Source of the DNA: Pseudomonadota bacterium
GTDB lineage: Bacteria; Desulfobacterota; GWC2-55-46; JADFVP01
DNA: 24,073 bases
Direction of reading: 5' to 3'
Assembly (NCBI GenBank): GCA_015222595.1
Contig: JADFVP010000089.1
Span: 1-24,073 of the forward strand
Under the pieces are notes generated by a model. The model was not told the origin of the DNA, searched no databases, and saw nothing but the letters and a program-made list of their open reading frames with translations. This document shows, in pieces, positions 8,584 to 16,362 of the stretch (position 1 is its first letter; every line of letters begins with the position of its first letter). Made by a program: the position numbers and the translations under genes.

Positions 8584-8589
8584 TATAAT
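8584..8589 (+). promoter_or_regulatory. Possible -10 element upstream of accD
   Basis: A perfect TATAAT lies 56 bp after the HD-GYP stop, in the 173-bp gap before accD. No good -35 hexamer is seen 16-18 bp upstream, so it may be an activated promoter or chance. A second pair, GTGACA (8663-8668) and TATACT (8686-8691) with a 17-bp spacer, would leave a leader of only about 4 nt before accD. Confidence 0.35.
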
Positions 8590-8629
8590 AGGCGTTTACG
8601 CACAGTAAATGGCCATAAACGGCTCAAAA

Positions 8630-8665
8630 CACCCCTTTTTCTACACCACAGTGCAAAAAGGGGTG
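8630..8665 (+). promoter_or_regulatory. Perfect 11-bp inverted repeat before accD
   Basis: CACCCCTTTTT (8630-8640) and AAAAAGGGGTG (8655-8665) are exact reverse complements separated by 14 nt. It lies 37 bp before the accD ATG, downstream of the TATAAT and overlapping a possible -35 (GTGACA). It has no following T-run on either strand, so it is not an ordinary terminator. It can act as a protein-binding palindrome or as a hairpin in the accD leader. Confidence 0.6.
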
Positions 8666-8701
8666 ACACTCCGTAAAAAGTGTAATATACTAAGGGTAAT
8701 T

Positions 8702-9544
8702 ATGGAATGGATCAAAAAAAATCTGCTTGCAGGCAACAACTCTCAAAAGAAGGCCAAGAAATTTCCTCTTGGTCTCTGGATCAAATGCGAGAGCTGTAAC
8801 GGTATAATCTATAAAAAAGAGGCAGAGAAGAAGCTCGATGTCTGCCCCAAGTGCCAGTACCACTTCCGCGTATCGGCCCACACACGGATAAATATCTTAA
8901 TAGACCCCGGCACCTTTCAGGAGCACGACTCGCACGTAGAGCCGGTCGACCCTATTGACTTTAAAGACCTCAAAAAGTACCGCGACAGAATGAAGGCTTC
9001 GCAGAAGTCGACCGGGCTAAAGGACGGTATCGTCTCCGGAGAAGGCCTTATAAACGGCAAAAGGGTGATGATCGCCGTCTTCGAGTTCGCCTTTATGGGC
9101 GGGTCCATGGGCTCGGTCATCGGCGAGAAGATAACGCGTATAGTCGAGGCCGCGCTCGTGCACAAGTGCCCGGTTATCATCTTCTCCTCTTCAGGAGGCG
9201 CGCGCATGCAGGAGGGAATACTTTCTCTCATGCAGATGGCAAAGACCTCTTCGGCAATTGCGCGCCTGAAAGAGGCCGGGCTTCCTTATATCTCCGTCCT
9301 GACGGACCCGACAATGGGCGGGGTTACCGCAAGTTTTGCCATGCTCGGCGACATTATCATGGCCGAACCGAAGGCGCTTATCGGCTTTGCCGGCCCCAGA
9401 GTTATAAAAGAGACTATCCGTGAGAAACTGCCCGAGGGCTTTCAGCGGGCCGAGTACCTGCTCGATCACGGCATGATCGATATGATAGTCGAGAGGAAGA
9501 ACATGAAGGAGACCCTCTCGAAGCTCGTTACCATGCTGACCTGA
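8702..9544 (+). CDS. accD: Acetyl-CoA carboxylase carboxyltransferase subunit beta
   Basis: With AccA it transfers the carboxyl group from biotin to acetyl-CoA, giving malonyl-CoA for fatty acid synthesis. The start is set at ATG 8702 (MEWIKKNLL), which matches the family N-terminus and is preceded by AAGGG; an upstream in-frame ATG at 8609 would add 31 residues lying across the inverted repeat and is unlikely. 280 residues. The zinc ribbon is intact: Cys29, Cys32, Cys48, Cys51 (CESC, CPKC). The crotonase-fold core has FAFMGGSMGSVIGEKI, SSSGGARMQEG, DPTMGGVTASFA and GFAGPRVI. The trp-accD-folC order is seen in several proteobacterial groups. Confidence 0.96.
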   Translation: MEWIKKNLLAGNNSQKKAKKFPLGLWIKCESCNGIIYKKEAEKKLDVCPKCQYHFRVSAHTRINILIDPGTFQEHDSHVEPVDPIDFKDLKKYRDRMKASQKSTGLKDGIVSGEGLINGKRVMIAVFEFAFMGGSMGSVIGEKITRIVEAALVHKCPVIIFSSSGGARMQEGILSLMQMAKTSSAIARLKEAGLPYISVLTDPTMGGVTASFAMLGDIIMAEPKALIGFAGPRVIKETIREKLPEGFQRAEYLLDHGMIDMIVERKNMKETLSKLVTMLT

Positions 9545-9651
9545 CAGAGCCCCGAAGCAACTGTGCCCAAAAGCTTCCGCACGCAGTAAAAGTGCGAGGC
9601 GTACCACCCTACTTTTCACCTCTACCAGTCTACTGGCAACTCTATTCAATA

Positions 9652-11034
9652 ATGGCCTCCTACAAAGAGACAATAGAGCAACTCTTTGCGCTCCAGAGCA
9701 AGGGCATTCGTCCGGGGCTGAAGAACACGCTCGACCACCTCGTACGCCTCGGCTCTCCGCACACCCGTTACCCGACCATCCACATAGCAGGCACCAACGG
9801 CAAGGGAAGCACCTCTGCTATCCTCTCGCACATACTGGTCTCCGGCGGATACTCTGCCGGGCTCTACACCTCGCCGCATCTGGTAAAGTTCAACGAACGG
9901 ATACAGGTTTCGGGGCGCCAAATAAGCGACCGTGCAGTGGTAACGACTGCCCGGCGGGTCTGGGCTATCTCTAAAAAGCGCGGAGCCGGGCCGACCTTCT
10001 TCGAGTTCGCAACGCTCATGGCCTTCGAGTACTTTAAAGAGAAACGCGTAGACATAGCCGTTATCGAGTCCGGCATGGGCGGCAGACTCGACTCGACCAA
10101 CGTAGTTACGCCGCTCGTTACGATAATTACCAATATCGGGCGCGACCACACCGCGACGCTCGGTAGTACGATAGGAAAAATCGCGGCCGAGAAGGCGGGG
10201 ATCATAAAGGAGAGTGTCCCATGTGTTACTGCCGAGACCAACAGAGAAGCCCTAAGCATAATACGCAAAGTCTGCAAGGAGCGCGGAGCTAGACTCTACC
10301 GCTACGGCACGGAGTTCAATACGCGTCCGTCGGACACAAAAGGCGATGGATTCTTCGATTACGAGGGCATTGTGGGCATTGGGGGCATCGGGAGTATAGG
10401 GGGAGCAACTATGGCCGGGCGAACCATTAAGAACCTCAAGTGCGGCCTAAGGGGAGCGCACCAGATAATAAACAGCGCATGTGCGCTCGCGGCCCTTGAA
10501 CTCATCAGTGCCGGGCAATCCAACTCCGGTAACAAAGAAGAGCCATCCAAGCTGCCATTTCAACTGCCAATAGCAGCGCTTCGCACCGGTCTAAAGTCCG
10601 TTAAGTGGCCCGGCAGGGTAGAGATCGTCGGCACAAGACCGACTATAATACTGGACTCCGCCCACAATGAAGAGGCCGCCAAAGTTCTAAGCCAAACCCT
10701 CAGGAGCTTCAGCTACAGAAAATTGATCGTTGTTGCCGGGGTTATGGAGGACAAAGAGTGCTCTAAGATCTTCGCCTCTCTAGCTCCTCTAATCGACACC
10801 CTTATACTTACGCGCCCCAATTACCAAAGAGCCGCAACAATAGAGCAACTCCGGGTGAGCTTAAAGAGCCTAAAGCGCTTTAACTCCACGGTTATAGAGT
10901 GTGAGACGGTGAGCGTGGCCTGCGAAGCCGCTATGGGGCTTGCCGCAAAGAGCGACGCAGTGCTCGTAACAGGGTCCATCTTCACCCTCGGCGAGGCGAT
11001 GGAGTGGCTAGACAGGGTGGGGCGGAACTTGTAA
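9652..11034 (+). CDS. folC: Folylpolyglutamate synthase / dihydrofolate synthase
   Basis: ATP-dependent ligase of the Mur family that adds glutamate to dihydropteroate and to folates. 460 residues from ATG 9652 (MASYKETIEQLFALQSKGI), the start that fits the family; an in-frame GTG at 9592 would add 20 non-conserved residues. The P-loop GTNGKGS is at 47-53, followed by TSPHLVKFNERI, the GMGGRLDSTNVV block, TNIGRDHTATLG and EKAGIIK. The C-terminal ligase domain has LDSAHNEEAAKVL and VAGVMEDKE. A Gly/Ile run (GIGGIGSIGG, about residues 240-251) from near-repeated GGGCAT codons sits in a variable region. The accD-folC gap is 107 bp with no clear terminator. Confidence 0.94.
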   Translation: MASYKETIEQLFALQSKGIRPGLKNTLDHLVRLGSPHTRYPTIHIAGTNGKGSTSAILSHILVSGGYSAGLYTSPHLVKFNERIQVSGRQISDRAVVTTARRVWAISKKRGAGPTFFEFATLMAFEYFKEKRVDIAVIESGMGGRLDSTNVVTPLVTIITNIGRDHTATLGSTIGKIAAEKAGIIKESVPCVTAETNREALSIIRKVCKERGARLYRYGTEFNTRPSDTKGDGFFDYEGIVGIGGIGSIGGATMAGRTIKNLKCGLRGAHQIINSACALAALELISAGQSNSGNKEEPSKLPFQLPIAALRTGLKSVKWPGRVEIVGTRPTIILDSAHNEEAAKVLSQTLRSFSYRKLIVVAGVMEDKECSKIFASLAPLIDTLILTRPNYQRAATIEQLRVSLKSLKRFNSTVIECETVSVACEAAMGLAAKSDAVLVTGSIFTLGEAMEWLDRVGRNL

Positions 11035-11120
11035 AAACAGGGGCCGTATGCTACCTTTTTCTCATTCGTGTTTTTTTGTTCCGTTACCAGGACCTTAACG
11101 TGACCTCTTAGAAAGCCTCT

Positions 11121-13346
11121 ATGTCCAGCCACCGAAACCGGCTCCATACCAGAACAAGAAAAGCACCGGCCACGCAGTCGGCACTATTGCGTCCACTCGC
11201 TATCGGGCTCGCAGTCCTTATCTGCATACTCTCGACCTCTCTCTCTTTTGCGGTCGATTCGCCACCGGACCTCTTCTCGCCCGACGCCCCTGTTGAGCTT
11301 ACCGCCGACAGGCTCGACTTCGACCGCGCCACCCGCACCTACCGCGCAGAAGGGAGCGTAGTAATCGCCCAAGAGGGAACGACCATCAGAGCAGAGCGCG
11401 CCACCTTAAACACAGAGACCAATATCGCAGAGGCAAGCGGCAATGTAGAGATGATCGACGAAGGCGGCAACAGCGTTAAAGGCAGCTCGGTAACCTTCAA
11501 CACAAAGGAGAAGAGCGCGGTCATTCTCGGTGGCAGCCTCTTCTTCAAGACGGTAAACGTCTACATAACCGGAGATCCTATCAGTAAGATCGGCCCTGAG
11601 ACCTATGCGGCAGACAATCTTTCGTACACCACCTGCGACTGCGCCGAGGGCGAGGCCCCGGACTGGTCGTTTACCACCACCGACGCTACGGTCACCATAG
11701 GAGAGTTCTTAACGGGCCGCCACTCATACTTCAAAGTCCGTACCGTGCCGATTGCCTACACCCCTTTTCTACGTGTTCCGATTAAGCGCAAGAGACAGTC
11801 CGGGTTACTGAAGCCGGAGCCCGGCTTCTCTTCACTGCGGGGCGCCATGCTCGGCACCAGCTTCTTCTGGGCGCGTTCAAAAAATACCGACGCCACCTTC
11901 TACCTCGACCTCCAGAGCCGGCGCGGCACGGGCAAGGGCGTGGAGTACCGTTACATCCGCAAAAGAAGCAGCTACGGAGAGCTCTACTTCTACCATTTTA
12001 AAGAGAAAGATATCGAAAGGGTCAGACGGTTCAGGGCGGAGGACGCAAACCTTGCGCGCCCCGAGAGCGCCGGGGACAACCGGTGGCAGATGCAGTACAC
12101 CCATACGGAGCTTCTGCCCAAAGGCTTCAAGCTTAAGGCCGACATAAACATAGTCAGCGACGATGAGTACCTGCTCGACTTCGGCACCAAGAACGAAGCC
12201 AAGTCGCTCGAAAGCATCGAGTCTAACATCGCGCTGAGTAAAAGCTGGAACGGATACAGCTTAGTGGCCCAGCTTCGCCTCTTCGACAACCTGCTCCTCG
12301 GCGACGACTCCGCAACCTTTATGAGGATGCCGGAGGTCTCGTTCTCCTCGACCGGTAAGCGAATTCTGGACTCGCCTTTCTACATCTCTTTCGCCTCTTC
12401 GTACATTCACTTTACGAGAAAGTCCGGCTACACGGGCCACAGGATAGACGCTACTCCGAAGCTCTCTTTGCCGCTGCGTCCGGGCGGGTACTTCGACTTC
12501 ACAACATACATCACACCACGCGCGACCCTTTACGCCGCCGACTCTGTGGCGTCCGGCTGGTACTTCGACCGCGCCATGTACGAGACCGGCTTCGATACAA
12601 CTACCACATTCTCCAGGATCTACCGGCCGAACAGAAAGAGACTGAACGCTCTAAAGCACACCCTGAGGCCGAAGCTCTCCTATATCTTCATACCCGACGT
12701 AGACCAGTCCGACCTGCCTAAGTTCGACTCGATAGACGCGATAGCGAGCGCCAACAGAATTACCTACTCACTAAACTCCACCCTGACCGGAAAGTTTATC
12801 GGATCCGACTCCGGGGCCGACACCGCCACCTACCACGAATATCTCTACTTCGACATCTCGCAGAGCTTCGACATAAACGAGGCCCAAAGAGGCCTTCTCT
12901 CCCCAACCGACAAACGGAGACCTATGTCGGACATAACCAGTGAGGCGATACTGCGGCCAACCGCGTGGAGCACGGTTTCGACCAAGAACAAGTACGACGT
13001 CTACGACCACTGGATAGAGAACAGCGACGTTGAACTGCAGCTTAATGGAGCCAACTCCTCCTCCGTCCACTTCACCTACCGGTACGTAAAGGACATCGCC
13101 CGGTACCTGGAGGCCAACGCGCGGCTATGGATCAACCCGACCGTAGGCATTACCTACGACAAGCGGTTCAGCCTTGCGGAGAACAAATCTCTGGAGGCCT
13201 CGTACGGCATCACGTACAAAAAGCAGTGCTGGACCGCGAACCTCATCTACGTTCGCAGGCTCGAAGAGAAGGCTCTCTACCTGAACTTCGATCTGCTCGG
13301 TATCGGCAAGGTTGCGGCGCTCTCGGGCAAGATACAGTCTGAGTAG
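11121..13346 (+). CDS. lptD: LPS-assembly outer membrane protein LptD
   Basis: Outer-membrane beta-barrel that, plugged by LptE, inserts LPS into the outer leaflet; strong evidence for a diderm LPS-making organism. 741 residues. A signal peptide is visible: basic N-region, hydrophobic LAIGLAVLICILSTSLSFA and a likely cut before VDSPP (about residue 45). An LptA-like OstA domain follows (about 55-165: ELTADRLDFDRATRTYRAEGSV, IRAERATLN), then the LptD barrel with the marker PIAYTPFLRVPI and alternating aromatic strands to the C-terminus. The mature protein has only three Cys: 172, 174 (YTTCDC) and 703. It lies 86 bp after folC. Confidence 0.93.
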   Translation: MSSHRNRLHTRTRKAPATQSALLRPLAIGLAVLICILSTSLSFAVDSPPDLFSPDAPVELTADRLDFDRATRTYRAEGSVVIAQEGTTIRAERATLNTETNIAEASGNVEMIDEGGNSVKGSSVTFNTKEKSAVILGGSLFFKTVNVYITGDPISKIGPETYAADNLSYTTCDCAEGEAPDWSFTTTDATVTIGEFLTGRHSYFKVRTVPIAYTPFLRVPIKRKRQSGLLKPEPGFSSLRGAMLGTSFFWARSKNTDATFYLDLQSRRGTGKGVEYRYIRKRSSYGELYFYHFKEKDIERVRRFRAEDANLARPESAGDNRWQMQYTHTELLPKGFKLKADINIVSDDEYLLDFGTKNEAKSLESIESNIALSKSWNGYSLVAQLRLFDNLLLGDDSATFMRMPEVSFSSTGKRILDSPFYISFASSYIHFTRKSGYTGHRIDATPKLSLPLRPGGYFDFTTYITPRATLYAADSVASGWYFDRAMYETGFDTTTTFSRIYRPNRKRLNALKHTLRPKLSYIFIPDVDQSDLPKFDSIDAIASANRITYSLNSTLTGKFIGSDSGADTATYHEYLYFDISQSFDINEAQRGLLSPTDKRRPMSDITSEAILRPTAWSTVSTKNKYDVYDHWIENSDVELQLNGANSSSVHFTYRYVKDIARYLEANARLWINPTVGITYDKRFSLAENKSLEASYGITYKKQCWTANLIYVRRLEEKALYLNFDLLGIGKVAALSGKIQSE

Positions 13347-13349
13347 GTA

Positions 13350-13378
13350 TTGACACCTACTCAACATTGGGTTAAACT
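13350..13378 (+). promoter_or_regulatory. Sigma70-like promoter of the zinc-ribbon receiver gene
   Basis: TTGACA (13350-13355), a 17-bp spacer and TAAACT (13373-13378) lie just after the lptD stop and 30 bp before the next ATG. The predicted start near 13385 leaves a leader of about 23 nt. This is one of the two best promoters in the window and makes the receiver gene a separate transcription unit. Confidence 0.75.
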
Positions 13379-13407
13379 GCTGTCCAACCTAAAGAAAACA
13401 GGTACCG

Positions 13408-14085
13408 ATGTCTACTACAAAAGAACCTCTTGAAATAACCTGCACAGAGTGCTCCACCCGCTTCAGGCTCTGGGTGCCGGCTGAAGTTCTCTCCACCTGG
13501 AGTGAGGGAGCGAACGTAAACTGCGTAAGTTGCGGCAAAGGCCACAAGGTCACCAGGCTCGCCGAAGGCTTCTCTGTAGAGGATACCGCCGGTGTGGTAA
13601 CCCAGCCAGCCCCGGCCCCCGTAGCCACCGCGCCCGTTGCAGCGCCTGTTGCCCCGGCCCCTGCGGCAGCAGTACCTTCAGCTGAACTAGACACGGTTCT
13701 CTTTATAGAAGATGACCGTCTGGCACGCGAAATGATAGAGAACTCGCTGCAAGACGTAACGGTAAAGATGGTTGTAGTAAAGAACTCCACAGAGGCCCTG
13801 AAGGCGGTAAGCACCGAGACCGTGCACCTCATAGTAACAGACCTCTACCTCAAAGATCCTAACGACCCGGAAGCGGTGTTCGACGGCGAGGACTTTCTAA
13901 AGAGGGTGGTAGATACGGGAGCGAACATACCGGCGATCATAACCACGGGCAAAGACATTATCGACGACATAGTCCTCGACCCGAAGTGGTTCGACATGCA
14001 CGTAAAGGGCTTTATTCAGAAGGGCAACCCGTTCTGGGTAGATGAGTTGAAGCTGAAGATAAAAGAGGTTCTCTACAAGGACTGA
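13408..14085 (+). CDS. Zinc-ribbon / receiver-domain protein
   Basis: 225 residues with an unusual order: an N-terminal zinc ribbon (Cys12, Cys15, Cys39, Cys42; MJ0042-like TECSTRFRL), an Ala/Pro-rich linker (about 66-90) and a C-terminal response-regulator receiver domain (about 95-223). The receiver residues are intact: acidic pocket Glu101-Asp102-Asp103, phosphoacceptor Asp145 in LIVTDLYLKDP, Thr179/Thr180 and Lys205 in FIQKGNPF. There is no DNA-binding or enzymatic output domain. No histidine kinase is nearby. It probably works as a stand-alone phospho-switch, the ribbon giving a protein or nucleic-acid contact; partner and pathway unknown. It has its own promoter and faces convergent folE2. 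Confidence 0.85.
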   Translation: MSTTKEPLEITCTECSTRFRLWVPAEVLSTWSEGANVNCVSCGKGHKVTRLAEGFSVEDTAGVVTQPAPAPVATAPVAAPVAPAPAAAVPSAELDTVLFIEDDRLAREMIENSLQDVTVKMVVVKNSTEALKAVSTETVHLIVTDLYLKDPNDPEAVFDGEDFLKRVVDTGANIPAIITTGKDIIDDIVLDPKWFDMHVKGFIQKGNPFWVDELKLKIKEVLYKD

Positions 14086-14136
14086 CCCGTGGGTCTTCCG
14101 GGCCATATTAAATAACTTCTTGCCGAGCCACCTGGG

Positions 14137-14229
14137 CTGATTTGAACAAGTTACAACCGAGCCGCCGATAGCAGACTTTCCGGGCCGACTTACACAAGTA
14201 GCATCGAGCAAAGTAGTGCAGACTTTCCG
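14137..14229. repeat. Diverged tandem repeat, about 48-bp period
   Basis: Two copies, 14137-14182 and 14185-14229, share an A-CAAGT core, CGAGC and an exact GCAGACTTTCCG (14171 and 14218). A shorter ACTTTCCGCCAC echo follows at 14230. The repeat lies in the 230-bp gap between the convergent receiver gene and folE2; I see no gene in that gap. A bulged hairpin CTAAG-A-CGC/GCG-CTTAG (14297-14319) overlaps the folE2 stop, without a T-run. Confidence 0.6.
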
Positions 14230-14315
14230 CCACTTTCCGCCACACCGCAACAACTTAATCAATTAAAAAAACCGATAGGATATAAACAGGTAGGTACTAA
14301 GACGCGAAGCTGCGC

Positions 14316-15104
14316 TTAGATATGCTTCTCCACATAGGCGTACGCGCTGTGGTTGTGTATCGATTCCCAGTTCTCCACCTCGACCCTGAACCACTTGATC
14401 TCCGGCATCTGACCAATATTGACGGCAACGTCGCGAACAACATCCTCCACGAACTTGGGGTTGTCATACGCCTGCTCGGTCACGAACTTTTCATCCACCC
14501 GCTTTAGAAGCGAGTAGACCGGACTCGACGCCGACCTCTCTACCGTCTCGATAATATCCTCTATCCAGACAAAGTCGTCGAAGCGCACGGCCACCTTCAC
14601 CTCTCCGCGCTGGTTGTGCGCCCCGCGTTCGGATATCTCCTTTGAACAAGGGCACAATGTTGAAACCGGAACCCGGACCTCTATCTGTATATCGAGTTCA
14701 TCAGAGAGGCTGCCCGTGTACTTGCACTTGTACTCCATCAGCCCCTTTAGCTTAGAGACCGGGGCCGCCTTCTCTATGAAGTACGGAAAATCGACTTCGA
14801 GGTGCGCTGTGCCCGCCTCGAAACGGGACTTCATCTCGCACAGGATATCGGGAAAATTCTTTATCGTCACCTCGCCCCTGTGCTCGTTCAAAATCTCCAC
14901 GAAGCGCGACATGTGCGTACCCTTGAACTGGTGCGGAAGATCGACATACATATTGACCATTGCAATAGTATGCTGAAACTCGTTGGCCTTGTCGAGCACG
15001 ACTATCGGGTAGCTGATATCCTTAACGCCGACCTTATCTATATCTATACGCCGAAAATCGGGCTCGGCTTGCATATCCTTCATCGTTTCCGTCTCTGTAG
15101 CCAT
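14316..15104 (-). CDS. folE2: GTP cyclohydrolase I type 2 (FolE2)
   Basis: Opens GTP to 7,8-dihydroneopterin triphosphate, the entry compound for folate and for queuosine precursors. It belongs to the FolE2 (type IB) family, which is unrelated in sequence to FolE and can work with metals other than zinc. 262 residues. Hallmarks: GTHMSRFVEILNEH (61-74), the STLCPCSKEIS segment with conserved Cys151, GAHNQRG (161-167) and the terminal ENWESIHNHSAYAYVE. The start is the ATG at 15104, with only a weak AAAGGG upstream; a later ATG (residue 8 or 11) is possible. It lies 40 bp downstream of queD on the same strand, so the two are probably one transcript. Confidence 0.95.
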   Translation of the reverse strand: MATETETMKDMQAEPDFRRIDIDKVGVKDISYPIVVLDKANEFQHTIAMVNMYVDLPHQFKGTHMSRFVEILNEHRGEVTIKNFPDILCEMKSRFEAGTAHLEVDFPYFIEKAAPVSKLKGLMEYKCKYTGSLSDELDIQIEVRVPVSTLCPCSKEISERGAHNQRGEVKVAVRFDDFVWIEDIIETVERSASSPVYSLLKRVDEKFVTEQAYDNPKFVEDVVRDVAVNIGQMPEIKWFRVEVENWESIHNHSAYAYVEKHI

Positions 15105-15144
15105 AAAAGCGATACCCTTTCTTAAGCTCCGAAGCTGAAGTACG

Positions 15145-15513
15145 CTACTCGTAGTACGTCGCAGCCGCCTTCTCGGACTCCCAGACCTTAACCTTCAGGA
15201 TCTTCACACCCTCGGACGCAAGAGACTTTGAGATCTCTTCATAGATATATTTTGAAATATTTTCAGCCGTCGGATTTATAGAGTCGAACGGAGGAACTTC
15301 GTTTATAAACTTATGGTCGAGCCGCTCTATGACGGCCTCGACCTCTCTCTTCAGGACTCTAAAGTCCACGACCATGCCGAGCGAATCGAGCCCTTCGGAC
15401 CCGACACTCACCATAACGCGCCAGTTGTGGCCGTGAAGATTTTCACAACTCCCTTTATACTCTCTCAGCTGGTGGGCTGAAGAGAAGGTGCTCTCTACAG
15501 TTATCTCGAACAT
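15145..15513 (-). CDS. queD: 6-carboxy-5,6,7,8-tetrahydropterin synthase
   Basis: Uses dihydroneopterin triphosphate to make CPH4, the second step towards preQ0 and queuosine in tRNA. 122 residues, typical QueD length. Zinc ligands His14 (FSSAHQL), His27 and His29 (CENLHGHNW) and catalytic Cys23 are present; LDHKFINE and NPTAENISKYI are family motifs. The Cys in CxxxHxH favours QueD over the eukaryotic-type PTPS. It directly precedes folE2, which makes its substrate. No Shine-Dalgarno is evident before the ATG (AAACTTGACACATG), and I could not identify a preQ1 riboswitch in the short upstream gap, only a weak CAGGG/CCCTG stem followed by T5. Confidence 0.94.
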   Translation of the reverse strand: MFEITVESTFSSAHQLREYKGSCENLHGHNWRVMVSVGSEGLDSLGMVVDFRVLKREVEAVIERLDHKFINEVPPFDSINPTAENISKYIYEEISKSLASEGVKILKVKVWESEKAAATYYE

Positions 15514-15591
15514 GTGTCAAGTTTAGCACAAAAACAGGGACTTTAACACCGCCCCTGCTTTGAAGGCTCTCCATTTACCGTTATAAAAAAT

Positions 15592-15616
15592 AGCCCCGGC
15601 CTAAACGACCGGGGCT
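15592..15616 (-). terminator. Rho-independent terminator after the comFB-like gene
   Basis: On the - strand an 8-bp stem AGCCCCGG/CCGGGGCT with a 9-nt loop is followed by ATTTTTTAT. It lies 37 bp after the stop of the comFB-like gene and separates it from queD. Confidence 0.88.
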
Positions 15617-15652
15617 GCCATATTCGTACTTTTATCCGCGACCAAAGAACCT

Positions 15653-15940
15653 CTAGTCGTGGTGCGGATGCTTTGCCACCTGCGCCAGAGCGTCTCTGAC
15701 GGTACGCTCAATGAGCACATTATCGACCAGCCGTTCGGGGTCGCGTGCTCCGAAGTAGTTCTGTATGTACTTGGCAGGCATCTTATTTAAAGAGAGCGCA
15801 AAGATATCCTCTATACAGACCCCGCACCTGCAGGCCTCTTCATCATCGCCAAAATGCTTCTCTATCGCCGCGATAACGGCGTCTTCATTAAGGTTGTATA
15901 CATTCTCAAGGTCGTGACTCAATACCCTCTTGTCCGGCAT
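15653..15940 (-). CDS. ComFB-family protein
   Basis: A small soluble protein of 95 residues. The diagnostic block CRCGVCIEDIFALSLNKMPA (37-56) with three close Cys (37, 39, 42) and the following KYIQNYFG are typical of the late-competence ComFB family. An upstream GTG at 15952 is in frame, but GGAGG lies between it and the ATG at 15940, so the ATG is the start. Members of the family have been reported to bind cyclic dinucleotides and affect motility or competence; the function here is not shown by the sequence. The Cys trio could bind a metal. No com genes are nearby. It lies downstream of a small zinc-ribbon gene on the same strand and ends at a strong terminator. Confidence 0.82.
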   Translation of the reverse strand: MPDKRVLSHDLENVYNLNEDAVIAAIEKHFGDDEEACRCGVCIEDIFALSLNKMPAKYIQNYFGARDPERLVDNVLIERTVRDALAQVAKHPHHD

Positions 15941-16125
15941 TCCCGCCTCCACAAATTCAAAAAATATAGTTCATTACCAGCCATTCTCAGTACAATACTA
16001 CAATTGCACAGCCCACCCGCGTTGTCAAGAAAGGGGAGTACGAAATTCCCTCTCTCAGCCAGCCCGACACGGCCCCCTATTCAGGGGCTTGCCACCCATC
16101 CGAACCGGAGTAGCGCTATTGGTCC
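15941..16125 (-). other. Intergenic gap between zinc-ribbon and comFB-like genes
   Basis: 185 bp without a supported gene. It holds a GC stem (GCCCC/GGGGC near 16072-16090) without T-run. A TTGACA on the - strand (16028-16023) lacks a convincing -10 at 16-18 bp, so a promoter for the comFB-like gene remains uncertain. Confidence 0.4.
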
Positions 16126-16362
16126 CTACAGCACCTTTATGTCTCGCCTCGACTGTGGCACAGGGCTCTTTGCCAGAATCGTCTCCGGGTCGAAGAGCGC
16201 AGCCTCGGCGCCCGTAAGCGCGCAGCTTACGCAGTTGGGGCAGCGGACAATATCGCCATGTTCGAGGTATAGAAAGTCTATCGCAAAGTCGAAACCGCAG
16301 ACTCTGCAACTCAGATCTATTCCGTTCTCCTTCGCTATTCCGCTATCAAAGAGTATATACAT
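16126..16362 (-). CDS. Small zinc-ribbon protein of unknown function
   Basis: 78 residues, not assigned to a named family. Two Cys pairs, Cys19-x2-Cys22 and Cys41-x2-Cys44 (CRVC, CPNC), with a further Cys47, form a likely zinc ribbon. Around them is an acidic, hydrophobic N-terminal half (LFDSGIAKENGIDL, FDFAIDFLYLEHGDIV); the last 25 residues look disordered. GGAGGTGG lies 6 nt before the ATG, which strongly supports that this is a real gene. It lies between nrdJ (upstream, behind a terminator) and the comFB-like gene. Expression could come from readthrough or from an unseen promoter overlapping the terminator region. Confidence 0.72.
   Translation of the reverse strand: MYILFDSGIAKENGIDLSCRVCGFDFAIDFLYLEHGDIVRCPNCVSCALTGAEAALFDPETILAKSPVPQSRRDIKVL

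Noticed and set aside
8609..8701. Longer accD start at ATG 8609
   Set aside because: The added 31 residues are encoded across the perfect inverted repeat, are not conserved, and the ATG at 8702 has a good AAGGG.
15514..15590. preQ1 riboswitch upstream of queD
   Set aside because: A weak CAGGG/CCCTG stem is present but the A-rich tail and loop bases of known preQ1 classes are missing.
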